In this document: piece after piece, positions 1 to 7,664 of the stretch
How the letters are laid out: each line of letters begins with the position of its first letter
Position numbering within the stretch: position 1 is the stretch's first letter
From: Peptoclostridium litorale DSM 5388
GTDB taxonomy: Bacteria; Bacillota; Clostridia; Peptostreptococcales; Peptostreptococcaceae
Length of the DNA: 64,000 nt
Reading direction: 5' to 3'
Assembly: GCF_900141635.1 (NCBI RefSeq)
Contig: NZ_FSRH01000010.1
Location: forward strand, 62,001 to 126,000
Translations under genes and position numbers: made by a program
Notes under the pieces: generated by a model
Told to the model about the DNA's origin: nothing
Databases searched by the model: none
Seen by the model: only the letters and a program-made list of their open reading frames with translations

Positions 1-320
1 TCCTGAATAGGATATTTTTTGATTACTCCTGCAAGAGCATCCGCCCATGTTTCATTAGGCTGGGCTATTACAGTCTCCTGAGCCCTTGGAGCTTCCTTCT
101 TTTGCTTAGGTTCCGGAGCCGGCTTTTCCTCTGTCACAAATTCTTCCTTTGTTCCCAGCGCCTTTAATATCTTTTCGGCAATGCTCTCGTTGACAATCTT
201 TTTGCCGGATTCAACCTGGAGTATATAGCCGACCGAAAGTCCGCATTTTTTTGCAAGCTGCTTTTCAGTAAGCCCGGCAGCTGTTCTGGATTCTTTTATT
301 TTCATAGCAAGTCTGTTCAT
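1..320 (-). CDS. HTH (XRE/MBF1-like) DNA-binding protein, C-terminus beyond window
   Basis: The reverse strand reads a protein starting MNRLAMKIKESRTAAGLTEK with a GAGGTG ribosome binding site 5 bases before the ATG. Residues about 5-58 form a Cro/C1-type helix-turn-helix: LTEKQLAKKCG and LSVGYILQVESGK are the two core helices, followed by the usual INESIAEKILKALG-like tail. After the domain comes a charged, proline-rich linker (about residues 62-85) and then the start of a second segment containing ETWADALAGVIKKYP. The gene runs off the left edge, so the length and the role of the C-terminal part are unknown. The family binds DNA, usually as a repressor; the target cannot be told from here. 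Confidence 0.85.
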   Translation of the reverse strand, partial: MNRLAMKIKESRTAAGLTEKQLAKKCGLSVGYILQVESGKKIVNESIAEKILKALGTKEEFVTEEKPAPEPKQKKEAPRAQETVIAQPNETWADALAGVIKKYPIQ

Positions 321-524
321 TTGTATCACCTCTTGTAGTATAAGTTGTAAAAACATCTGTAATTTCTTGTCTGCCTGTAACTTTAATTATAAGTTTACAT
401 TGGCATATAGTCCATACATGTTTGCAAAACTCTTTTATACAAGGTGTACACTGCATTATGTCTTCTGTAAGTATTTGCCATTCAGGCTGTGCTCCATTTC
501 CATTTTCCAGTGAATTGAAAAGCT

Positions 525-1934
525 TTATTTCACATACATAGTCTTTATCTCAAGGAACTCCTCAAATCCTTCTACTCCGCCTTCTCTTCCTATCCCAGAC
601 TGCTTGTATCCTCCAAATGGGGCGTTCACATCCCATTCTCCTTCGTTTATGAATATCGAACCGGTTCTTATTTTTCTGGCAACCTCGTTTGCCTTGTCCT
701 CAGGCCCAAACACAGCTCCCGCAAGCCCGTATATGCTGTCGTTTGCAATCTGAACAGCTTCCTGCTCAGTGTCGTAAGGAATCACGCAAAGCACAGGCCC
801 GAATATCTCTTCCTTTGCTATTCTCATGTCGTTTGTCACATCGGTAAACACCACAGGCCTTACGTAGTACCCCGGCTCACAGCCTTCAGGCACTTCTCCC
901 ACAAGCATTCTTGCCCCTTCAGAAACTCCTATCTCAATGTACTCCTTGACCTTGTCAAACTGCTTTTGGGACACAAGAGGCCCTATGTCAACGCTTTTGT
1001 CCTCTGGATTTCCAAACTTATATCCCTTTGACTGCTCAACTATTATGCTTTCTATCTTAGCCATCTCATCTCTTGGAACTACAAGTCTTGTAAATGCATT
1101 GCACGTTTGTCCGGAGTTCAGGTAGACCGTGTCCAAAGTGCTGCTTACAGCAAGGTCGTAGTCTCCGCCCTTAAGCACCACAGTAGCAGACTTTCCTCCT
1201 AGCTCAAGAGCAACCTTCTTTATTGTGTTAAGCGCAAGCCTTGCGACTTCTCTTCCCGCCTCTGTCGATCCAGTAAACGATATCATGTCCACATCTCCGT
1301 GCAAGGCAAGGGCGTTTCCTATCTCGGCACCTCTTCCCGAAACCAAGTTGTAAACACCTTTTGGATATCCAGCCTTGTCTATAAGGTCTGTAAGTATGTA
1401 TGCTGTCAAAGGAGTTATCTGGCTTGGCTTTAATACTACGCAGTTTCCTGCGAGAAGAGCGGGCACTACCTTTTTCACAATCTGTTCAAGGGGGAAGTTC
1501 CAAGGTGTAAGGCCTCCAACCACTCCCACAGGCTCTCTTCTCACTATAGACTTTTCAAGCCTCTTTTCAAAATTATAGTTTTTGGCTATTTTGACGTAAT
1601 TTTCAGCCTCCTCTATGAATGGGAATACATGCACTTCCTTTGCCACCCTGTATGAGCTTCCAAGCTCCTTAACTATAACTTCTGTCATATGTTCGGCATT
1701 GTCATTGAGACCCTGAACCACTTTCTCCATGAGCTCTATTCTCTTTTCAACAGATTCAAACTGCCAGGTTTTAAAAGCCATTTTGGCCGCCTCCACAGCC
1801 CTATCCACATCCCCTGCATTTCCCTTTGGAACCCTTGCTATAATCTGCTTGTTCGCTGGGTTTTCTATTTCTATAAACTCCCCGCTGCTTCCATCCACCC
1901 ATTCTCCATTAATGTAAAGTTTTTCATATTTCAT
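525..1934 (-). CDS. Aldehyde dehydrogenase, NAD(P)-dependent (ALDH superfamily)
   Basis: A complete 469-residue ALDH. It oxidises an aldehyde to the carboxylate with NAD(P)+ in the cytoplasm. Visible motifs: TPWNFP with the oxyanion Asn at about residue 146, the nucleotide-binding FTGSTEAG near 220, the general base Glu in LELGGKS near 244, and the nucleophile Cys in GQTCNAF near 278. The reading frame extends six codons upstream, but an AGGAGG site lies inside that extension, 9 bases before ATG-AAA-TAT, so translation should start at 1934. The 5' leader is unusually long and holds a riboswitch and terminator (see 2105-2277), which suggests control by tungsten or molybdenum cofactor. The substrate is not predictable; in an amino-acid fermenter, aldehydes from branched or aromatic amino acids are plausible. 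The family is certain, the physiological role is inference. Confidence 0.93.
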   Translation of the reverse strand: MKYEKLYINGEWVDGSSGEFIEIENPANKQIIARVPKGNAGDVDRAVEAAKMAFKTWQFESVEKRIELMEKVVQGLNDNAEHMTEVIVKELGSSYRVAKEVHVFPFIEEAENYVKIAKNYNFEKRLEKSIVRREPVGVVGGLTPWNFPLEQIVKKVVPALLAGNCVVLKPSQITPLTAYILTDLIDKAGYPKGVYNLVSGRGAEIGNALALHGDVDMISFTGSTEAGREVARLALNTIKKVALELGGKSATVVLKGGDYDLAVSSTLDTVYLNSGQTCNAFTRLVVPRDEMAKIESIIVEQSKGYKFGNPEDKSVDIGPLVSQKQFDKVKEYIEIGVSEGARMLVGEVPEGCEPGYYVRPVVFTDVTNDMRIAKEEIFGPVLCVIPYDTEQEAVQIANDSIYGLAGAVFGPEDKANEVARKIRTGSIFINEGEWDVNAPFGGYKQSGIGREGGVEGFEEFLEIKTMYVK

Positions 1935-1987
1935 GTCAATCATCCTCCTCAAATTATATTTTTAATAATACTTCGTGTAGATTGTCG

Positions 1988-1999
1988 ATTGTCGACAAT
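1988..1999. promoter_or_regulatory. 12-bp palindrome ATTGTCGACAAT, possible operator or second control site
   Basis: A perfect palindrome sits 54 bases before the aldehyde dehydrogenase start, between the riboswitch terminator and the ribosome binding site. A further half-site ATTGTCGA (1981-1988) overlaps it. Palindromes of this kind often bind dimeric repressors. No matching regulator is identifiable here, so this is only a candidate. Confidence 0.3.
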
Positions 2000-2104
2000 T
2001 ACTTGCGCACCCTTACGCTATTCCTTACCAATTAGATCCCTTTCGACTTTCATGAAAAAACAAACACTCAGCAAACTCAAAATATTCATATTCAGTTTTT
2101 AAGG

Positions 2105-2147
2105 AAAAATAAAAAGTGCCTTCTCTGCGAAAGCAAAGTTAGGCACC
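2105..2147 (-). terminator. Intrinsic terminator in the aldehyde dehydrogenase leader
   Basis: On the minus strand, a stem built from GTGCCT and AGGCAC with an inner TTTGC/GCAGA part is followed by TTTTTATTTTT. It lies between the riboswitch (2174-2277) and the aldehyde dehydrogenase start (1934), with no gene between. Its 5' arm can pair instead with the riboswitch 3' flank: AGAGTTGGGTG at 2167-2177 with the complement of 2135-2145, 11 pairs including G-U pairs. That fits an attenuation switch. Confidence 0.75.
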
Positions 2148-2173
2148 ATTAATAGACACTAGTTCTCACCCAA

Positions 2174-2277
2174 CTCTCCTTTCCACCGGGAGGCCCATCC
2201 GTTTCCAGATAAACCCTATAGGTTTGCTTCCATAGCGACTCTAGTCTCATTCGCCTCAGGATCACAAACTCGGAGAA
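2174..2277 (-). promoter_or_regulatory. Moco/Tuco-type (molybdenum or tungsten cofactor) riboswitch ahead of aldehyde dehydrogenase
   Basis: The minus strand carries the family's signature elements in order: CGCTATGG, AGGG, a hairpin, GCCTCCC, GTGGAAAGGAG. The outer P1 stem pairs TTCTCC (2272-2277) with GGAGAG (2174-2179). The same elements, with nearly the same spacing, occur before the tungstate-binding protein at 50846-50943. From memory, the E. coli moaA Moco leader shares CAGGG, GCCTCCC and GGAAAGG. The spacer between CGCTATGG and AGGG is only 12 bases, so there is no room for the long P3 arm of classical Moco RNAs; P3-less forms have been linked to tungsten cofactor. A 73-codon open frame covers this RNA and should not be called a gene. 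Confidence 0.7.
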
Positions 2278-2413
2278 GTCCTTATTAAGTTTCAAGAAAT
2301 ACACCAAGCACCACAGCCGAAACTGCGACACATTTAGCATATGCTTAAAAAATACAAATTCAAAATCCATGATATTTTTTTATCAATATCCCTAAATCTT
2401 GCATTTCATATAA

Positions 2414-2441
2414 AGTATCACATTCCCTCCATCAAAGTCAA
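2414..2441 (-). promoter_or_regulatory. Sigma-A promoter for the riboswitch-aldehyde dehydrogenase transcript
   Basis: On the minus strand, TTGACT (2436-2441) and GATACT (2414-2419) are separated by 16 bases, with an extended -10 TGT before GATACT. Transcription would begin near 2407, about 130 bases before the aptamer. A weaker alternative, TTGAAT/TATGCT at 2336-2363, starts closer to the aptamer. Confidence 0.55.
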
Positions 2442-2552
2442 TATGTTTTTTGCACCGATCACCGCTTCTTCCCGACCAATCCTCTTAATTTCAATCACCA
2501 CTGCATTCAAATAATATTTCACACTTTGATTCCACGCCAATCCGGAATGCAA

Positions 2553-3476
2553 TCAACCTGCATCCCGTTCCAAGTCATAAAGTTCTCCATCGAATATATC
2601 CTCTCCGCCAGAGTAGTTTATCATTATTATGGCACCTATCACAAGTATCATCCCCATTATCTGGACCGTGTTCATGCTCTCCCCAAAGAATATCACACTT
2701 AAAACAACGCCTTCGAGCGGTTCAAATGTGCTTATTATGGATGCCTTCGAAGCCCCTATTATGCGTATGCCCTTTGAAAGGGCTATTATGGCAATGGCAG
2801 TTGATATTAGAGCTATAAACACAATCCCCATCCAGCCTTTTGAGGGAATGTCCATGTGTATCTGCCCCATCACTGCGCAGTATGCGAAAAATGAAATCGA
2901 GCTGAAAAGGTTTGTGTACGCCGCAGTCACAACAGAGTCCACTCCTCTTATGCCATTTATCCCAAGCAGGATTATATAGCTTGCATTGCAAAGCGCGGCC
3001 AGTAGCGAAAGGGCAACCCCTGTGAAGTTGAGCCCTGCAGAGCTTATGGAAACGGTCATTGTAAGCCCTGCAAAAGCTATAGTCATTGCAAGCGCCTGCT
3101 TTTTGGTTATCTTTTCCTTGAAAATCAAAAGAGAGAATATGTTCACCATGAATGGATATGAATAGAAAATCATTACGTGAAGAGATATTGGAATGAATTT
3201 GATGGCATTGAAATAAAAAGTTGTGGTTAAAAAATAAACGACAGCCCCTGTGACAAACATTATGCCGAGCTGCCGTTTTTCAATCCTGTAATTGACTTTT
3301 TTTCCGCTTATGAATATATACCCCCAAAGAAACAGCGATGCCGTGAAAAACCTCAGTGCCAGCATAAAGCTAGGCGTCAGTCCGTATTGGTATATGGACT
3401 TTGCCACAGGCGCGGCGGCCCCAAATCCAGCTGCGGCAATAAGAGTCATTATGACTCCCTTTATCTTTGCATTCAT
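2553..3476 (-). CDS. EamA/DMT-family transporter
   Basis: A 307-residue inner-membrane protein with about ten hydrophobic segments arranged as two EamA repeats. The first repeat starts at the N-terminus with the glycine- and alanine-rich segment GFGAAAPVAKSIY; the second contains STFEPLEGVVLSVIFFGE, a typical repeat signature. These proteins export metabolites or amino acids, but the substrate cannot be predicted. The start was set at ATG-AAT-GCA, 5 bases after GGGGGTG; the open frame begins seven codons earlier at a TTG. The gene stands alone, and the aldehyde dehydrogenase leader promoter lies just downstream on the same strand. Confidence 0.9.
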   Translation of the reverse strand: MNAKIKGVIMTLIAAAGFGAAAPVAKSIYQYGLTPSFMLALRFFTASLFLWGYIFISGKKVNYRIEKRQLGIMFVTGAVVYFLTTTFYFNAIKFIPISLHVMIFYSYPFMVNIFSLLIFKEKITKKQALAMTIAFAGLTMTVSISSAGLNFTGVALSLLAALCNASYIILLGINGIRGVDSVVTAAYTNLFSSISFFAYCAVMGQIHMDIPSKGWMGIVFIALISTAIAIIALSKGIRIIGASKASIISTFEPLEGVVLSVIFFGESMNTVQIMGMILVIGAIIMINYSGGEDIFDGELYDLERDAG

Positions 3477-3559
3477 AATACACCCCCAAATTTTCAATAT
3501 TCATACAATTGTTTTATTATTAATATTACTTCAAAAACGTGTCCTGCACAATAGAAAGT

Positions 3560-3590
3560 ACAAAAAGCACCTGCGTTTTTGCAGATGCCC
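3560..3590 (-). terminator. Intrinsic terminator
   Basis: Minus-strand stem GCATCTGC/GCAGGTGC (8 pairs, one G-U) with an AAAAA-C loop, followed by TTTTTG. It lies upstream of the EamA gene and downstream of the coding remnant at 3634-3748, so it probably ended that gene. Confidence 0.65.
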
Positions 3591-3633
3591 TTAAATTTGA
3601 CATTTCCATATTTCTTATTTTATATGTATTAGA

Positions 3634-3748
3634 TTAAACTCCCTCTTTTTCAACCAGTGCACAAATATCACTGTCCTTTTTAGCTATTCTTTTTTCTATG
3701 TCACCCAGGACTTTATCCGACTCTTTAACCAACCCATAAGTGATATTT
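3634..3748 (-). pseudogene. Possible C-terminal remnant of an unidentified gene
   Basis: The minus strand holds about 37 open codons with a protein-like composition (VKESDKVLGDIEKRIAKKDS and onward) ending in TAA 44 bases before a terminator. No start codon with a ribosome binding site is visible. I do not recognise the family. The evidence is only composition plus the terminator, so this is weak. Confidence 0.25.
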
Positions 3749-3782
3749 CAGCCTAAAACCTCTTGATTTCAAGCTTTTCTCA

Positions 3783-3815
3783 AATAAAAAACCGCCTTAT
3801 CGGCGGATTTTTATT
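3783..3815 (-). terminator. Intrinsic terminator after gerW
   Basis: Minus-strand stem CCGCC/GGCGG with a short ATAA loop and a TTTTTTAT tail, 20-50 bases after the gerW stop codon. The plus strand also has a T-run, so it could act in both directions. Confidence 0.75.
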
Positions 3816-3835
3816 TTTACTATTATTTTTACACA

Positions 3836-4213
3836 TTACTCTAAATGCTCTTTAGTTTCTTTGACCTCTTCTTTTTCCTCTCCCATAACCTTTGAGACAA
3901 CTTCAGGCACCATTTCAACCAGCTTTTCAAATCCATGAGGGGCTCCAACCGATACTACTTGCACATCCCCTCCTTTTATTACTATAATTGCCGTTGGGGA
4001 AGCTTTTGCTCCAATGCCTCCTCCTCCGCCTTCACCCTGATTGCCTTTCGGATCCGTGCCGCCTCCCGTGCCCAAGCCAAATGAAATGCTCATAAGCGGA
4101 ATAAGAGTTATGTCCCCCACCTGTATGCTCTCGCCAACAACTGTTTTGGATGTAAAGAATTTTTCAAACCTTTCAAACAACGCATTTACGTTTTCGCTGA
4201 AATCAAACGCCAT
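3836..4213 (-). CDS. gerW: GerW (YtfJ) family spore protein
   Basis: A 125-residue member of the GerW/YtfJ family. In Bacillus subtilis GerW is a forespore protein needed for normal L-alanine germination. Family signs: VVGESIQVGDITLIPLMSIS, the glycine-rich stretch after FGLGTGGG, then KASPTAIIVIKGGDVQVV. The C-terminus is an acidic KEEVKETKEHLE tail. It lies 12 bases downstream of the DUF2953 gene, the same pairing as ytfI-ytfJ in Bacillus, so the two are probably one operon. It implies a spore-forming ancestry. Confidence 0.92.
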   Translation of the reverse strand: MAFDFSENVNALFERFEKFFTSKTVVGESIQVGDITLIPLMSISFGLGTGGGTDPKGNQGEGGGGGIGAKASPTAIIVIKGGDVQVVSVGAPHGFEKLVEMVPEVVSKVMGEEKEEVKETKEHLE

Positions 4214-4225
4214 AATATTCCCTCC

Positions 4226-4864
4226 CTATCTTCTGATTTGATATGATATTATCCTTCTTACAGGTTTTGAAAGCACAAATTTCATGCATATAAGCAATAG
4301 CACTGCAATAGTGAGCTTTCCTTCAATTTCAAAGCTTCCTTCAAAAACTTCTCTGTCGAATATCGAAATAATGTTTATTCCGCTGTTTCGCAGCGGCTCT
4401 TCGAAAATATATAGCAGACCGCAAAGCATTCCAGTATGATGCGGGTCTTCAAAACCCACCATACCTCTCAATCTGAATTTTTTCGGCTTTAACCACCTTA
4501 AAAAATCACTTAATAGATCTGAAATCGACTTAAGCATGCTTTTGCTCAACACGTGCTTTGGGTGCATTTTTTTCTTATTTTTGTCGGTTTTTTTCTCTTT
4601 TTCACCAGGAGGCTTCTTTTCTTTTTTTCCATTGCCACTGACGTCTATGCCGTGTCCTGCAAAGATAAAATCTGTTTTTGGCTTTAACCCGCTTTGAAAA
4701 AATGCGGTTGTTTTAATCAATTTAAAAAACCAGGAAATCTCTATATACAATTGGCTGCAATCACCTTTTTCACCTGATATCGAGTATTTTAAAGGGATAA
4801 ACAGCACACCTACAAAAACAACAACTATAAAAAACAAAATGAATTTAATTAGCCATAATATCAT
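4226..4864 (-). CDS. DUF2953 membrane protein (YtfI-like)
   Basis: A 212-residue protein with an N-terminal transmembrane segment (about residues 3-25) and another hydrophobic segment near residues 180-198. The middle is lysine-rich (KKEKKPPGEKEKKTDKNKKK). The C-terminal part has KFRLRGMVGFEDPHHTGMLC, typical of DUF2953, where a GxxDP motif is followed by T/G. The start was placed at ATG 4864, 6 bases after AGGGG; an in-frame TTG lies two codons earlier. The molecular function is unknown. The operon with gerW suggests a sporulation-related role. Confidence 0.82.
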   Translation of the reverse strand: MILWLIKFILFFIVVVFVGVLFIPLKYSISGEKGDCSQLYIEISWFFKLIKTTAFFQSGLKPKTDFIFAGHGIDVSGNGKKEKKPPGEKEKKTDKNKKKMHPKHVLSKSMLKSISDLLSDFLRWLKPKKFRLRGMVGFEDPHHTGMLCGLLYIFEEPLRNSGINIISIFDREVFEGSFEIEGKLTIAVLLLICMKFVLSKPVRRIISYQIRR

Positions 4865-5007
4865 AGGCAACCCCTCGTCACATGAATAGTTGATTTTCCA
4901 TTAAATAGATACCCTATATATTTTTATAGCAATCAAAATCAAAAATCCAAATACGCACAGCCTATTTTATCGGAAGCTTTCAGACGCCAGCATGGAGCTC
5001 TTACATT

Positions 5008-5538
5008 CTATATCCTGCCCTTTATACGCCTTTGCTTCCTCCTTTGCTTTTCCCTGTCTTTCTTCTTGGCCTTTTTTTGTCTCTGCAGCAGCTTCTGCAG
5101 CTTCTGCTTATCCTTCTTTTCCTTCTTCTCTTTATCTTTATCCTCCAACAATTCTCTATAATAATCCGTGAAGTCACTCAATGCTCCAACCACCAACTGA
5201 TCTACCGAAATCGCCTTTTTTTCGGCAACAACAGTCAAGCGATAATAAGTATCTTCGGCAATAATCAGATCCAAAAACTCCCTGTTTTCTGCCGGTCGCT
5301 TTCCGGCAATCTGCATGATTTTGTATTCGCTTTCTTCTCTTAATTGTGCTTTCTTGATTATCTCATTTTCTCTTATCTGCTCAACTGCACTCGCCCACAC
5401 GTTTTCATTGTCAGCAACATATCTTTCAAGCGCTTCTTTTGACAGGTGTTCCCTCGAAATATCGTTCTCTTTGGCTATGGTTTTCAAGTTGTCGTAAAGC
5501 TTTTCTGTTACTTCTAATTTCAATTCAATATTATTCAT
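5008..5538 (-). CDS. Hypothetical protein with ribbon-helix-helix-like N-terminus and very basic tail
   Basis: A 176-residue protein. The N-terminus (ELKLEVTEKLYDNLKTIAK, then DISREHLSKEALERYVADN) resembles a ribbon-helix-helix or CopG-type domain; a second similar segment follows near residues 95-125 (LIIAEDTYYRLTVVAEKKAI). From about residue 135 to the end almost every residue is Lys, Arg, Glu, Gln or Asp, ending RRKQRRIKGRI. The tail is likely a charged helix able to bind nucleic acid. A GAGGTGAG site precedes the ATG. No partner gene is adjacent, so it is not obviously an antitoxin. No firm family assignment. Confidence 0.65.
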   Translation of the reverse strand: MNNIELKLEVTEKLYDNLKTIAKENDISREHLSKEALERYVADNENVWASAVEQIRENEIIKKAQLREESEYKIMQIAGKRPAENREFLDLIIAEDTYYRLTVVAEKKAISVDQLVVGALSDFTDYYRELLEDKDKEKKEKKDKQKLQKLLQRQKKAKKKDREKQRRKQRRIKGRI

Positions 5539-5716
5539 AGGCTCACCTCACATATTTATTTAAGCAATCCTTTTGATTACACGACAATCCAACTACCTGT
5601 ACTGTCAATAAATGTCATGCTATTAAGATACAATTATACCCATAGTTAATAAGATTATTTATTCAACTTCTTAGCCATCTTCTCAATCATACTGTTGATT
5701 TGGCTATGAGCCTACA

Positions 5717-5752
5717 TATAAAACCGCACTGGATTTCTCCAATGCGGTTTCT
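5717..5752 (-). terminator. Intrinsic terminator after the propeller lipoprotein
   Basis: Minus-strand stem ACCGCATTGGA/TCCAGTGCGGT (11 pairs with one T-G) closing a GAAA tetraloop, followed by TTTTAT. It lies about 75 bases beyond the stop of the gene at 5825. Nothing else is visible between 5539 and 5824. Confidence 0.75.
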
Positions 5753-5824
5753 AGTCAATTCGTCAAGCCAAATTATTTTTCATTAACCCTAATCATTCTC
5801 TTGCCTTCAAATTATCTTTCAAAT

Positions 5825-6916
5825 TTATTTCAATGTAATTACATGTGTATTATCAATCCATTTGCCGTCTTGTACCTCTCCACTGCTGATCATCATTTTA
5901 TCGCCTGAAGGATTCCATTTGATATCGCTTCCCAAGTCCAAATATACTGCAGATATATGGCTTCTTTTCCTTTTTTCAATATCAATTATGAAAAGTCCCT
6001 CATCTTCTTCCCCTCTAGAATTTAAGACATATGCAAATTTTAATCCGTCAGGCGACCAGCTAGTGCCATATATCATTCTTCCTTCAGCCACTGTGTCTTT
6101 GTTTTTCCCCTCTAAATCCGCGATTAGAAGCATGGTTTTATCCTGATTTATATTATGTGTTTCCACGATAAACCGGTCATTTGGGGGCGATAAGTAAAAG
6201 TTTGTCACCCGGCCTTCAATAAACAGCTTCTTTTCTCCTGCGCTCATGTCGTATACTTTCATTTTCCTGTCCAGGCCGATTTGCGTGCTGTAATATATAC
6301 TGCTTCCCAGTTTCACGGCTTTGCTGATATGTTCTTCATCTTCTACGCCTTCTATTTTCATCTCTTTTCCGCCGGCGGTTATGCTGTAAAAGCCACTGTC
6401 CTTATACGGCATCACCAGCCCCTCGTTGTCAAACCACACGGCCTCTCCCAATTCCCCCGCATACGGTCCTTTGGCCTCAGCCTTTATATTCCCCTCTAAA
6501 TCTAGAATGTAACCTTTTTGCCTGGCTTCATTCACATAAAAAATATGCTTTTTATCAGGTGATATATTGATATGCTGATATGGCAGGTTTTCAGCGGATA
6601 TTATCTTTTCTTCTAAATTCGGAATGTTTCTTATATCACACACTTCCCCTTCTGTTTCAATCTGCCCGTTTTCATCCGCTGGTATCCCGAGTATACTGCC
6701 TTCTCCTATCCAGCCGTACCCCTTTAAATTTTCATGCACCTTGATATTTTCAACAACGTCTTCCCCCACAGTGTAGTTTGTATCCGGTATTACGGTTATT
6801 TTCTTTTCTCCCTTCTGGATGGTCCTTCGGTCTGTTTCAGCTTCTTTTGCGCACCCTGAATATAGAATTAAAGTGCTTATGAGGAGCAAATATATTGATA
6901 ACTTTATTTTTTTCAT
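5825..6916 (-). CDS. Lipoprotein with WD40/TolB-like beta-propeller repeats
   Basis: A 363-residue predicted lipoprotein. The N-terminus is a lysine-rich signal with the lipobox LYSGC near residue 23, so it is anchored on the outer face of the membrane. The rest contains repeats of the TolB/WD40-like type: HINISPDKKHIFYVNE, FYLSPPNDRFIVETH, TSWSPDGLKFAYVLN and IKWNPSGDKMMISSG. It probably folds as a propeller that binds a partner. The start was set at ATG 6916 with AAGGTG upstream; the longer open frame would run through a terminator hairpin (6950-6978). No specific function is known. Confidence 0.78.
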   Translation of the reverse strand: MKKIKLSIYLLLISTLILYSGCAKEAETDRRTIQKGEKKITVIPDTNYTVGEDVVENIKVHENLKGYGWIGEGSILGIPADENGQIETEGEVCDIRNIPNLEEKIISAENLPYQHINISPDKKHIFYVNEARQKGYILDLEGNIKAEAKGPYAGELGEAVWFDNEGLVMPYKDSGFYSITAGGKEMKIEGVEDEEHISKAVKLGSSIYYSTQIGLDRKMKVYDMSAGEKKLFIEGRVTNFYLSPPNDRFIVETHNINQDKTMLLIADLEGKNKDTVAEGRMIYGTSWSPDGLKFAYVLNSRGEEDEGLFIIDIEKRKRSHISAVYLDLGSDIKWNPSGDKMMISSGEVQDGKWIDNTHVITLK

Positions 6917-6949
6917 ATACCATATCACCTTCTTCAGCTCAACCTTGCC

Positions 6950-6978
6950 AAAAAAACAGAGGTTCATGCCACCTCTGC
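6950..6978 (-). terminator. Intrinsic terminator after the 180-residue lipoprotein
   Basis: Minus-strand stem CAGAGGT/ACCTCTG with a 7-base loop, followed by TTTTTTT. It lies between two lipoprotein genes on the same strand, so they are probably separate transcription units or only partly read through. Confidence 0.75.
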
Positions 6979-7010
6979 CTTTTAGTTATAGTGTTATAAT
7001 GTTTTAGTGG

Positions 7011-7553
7011 CTATTTCCATTCCTTCATAAGGTATACAGCAAAGACTTTTCCTGTGCTCTTATCATATGTCACATGTAAAACCAATCCTTCATAGTCAAA
7101 GTTGCTGTATGCGCTTTCATGATCCTCCATTACCGGCTCTCCAAAAATATTTTTGAAGTCCTCTATATTTCCTCCAAGCCTTGCTCCATTGAAATCAACG
7201 TCACTGTCATCTATAAAGATTTGATCTACTGTTTTCCCATCCTCAATGAACCAAACTCTAATACTGGCCTTTGAAAACTCCAGTCCACCTTCATCTATTA
7301 CGCTAGGTTCTTCTCCCATGGCGTCAATAATTTCTTCCCGGCTTAGACCAATCAGCTTTTTGTAATTTTCAAGAGTTTTTCGCTCTCCTTCTTTGCCATC
7401 TTCGCTACTATCTTTTGCTTCTTGAGACTGCTCTGAACCTGATGCGGCCTCCTGCTTTACCTCTTCATTTTCTACGCTGTCTTCCTGCTTTGTACACGCT
7501 GCCATTGACAAAGCCAGCAGCAGGGCGATGCATACCATAATTATCTTTTTCAT
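7011..7553 (-). CDS. Lipoprotein of unknown function
   Basis: A 180-residue predicted lipoprotein: signal MKKIIMVCIALLLALSMAAC with the lipobox at about residues 17-20, then an acidic low-complexity linker (about residues 22-58) and a globular domain from LENYKKLIGLSREEIIDAMG. The segment EEIIDAMGEEPSVIDEGG plus the later LGGNIEDFKNIFGEPVMED looks like two copies of an SmpA/BLIP-like half fold, where a short helix precedes a GxP turn. It stands next to another lipoprotein and a decayed two-component system. Its role is unknown. Confidence 0.72.
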   Translation of the reverse strand: MKKIIMVCIALLLALSMAACTKQEDSVENEEVKQEAASGSEQSQEAKDSSEDGKEGERKTLENYKKLIGLSREEIIDAMGEEPSVIDEGGLEFSKASIRVWFIEDGKTVDQIFIDDSDVDFNGARLGGNIEDFKNIFGEPVMEDHESAYSNFDYEGLVLHVTYDKSTGKVFAVYLMKEWK

Positions 7554-7664
7554 GATTTTCTACCTCTTTCCAGTCATTTTGTAATTGTATTTTTATTGAC
7601 TAGCATTATTATACAAAACAGATATTTCTAAAATATATAAACTTGTTTCCAAAGTGTAAACTTT

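Noticed and set aside
2149-2370. 73-codon minus-strand open frame
   Set aside because: It lies over the riboswitch aptamer and ends at its terminator; the sequence is explained by RNA structure.
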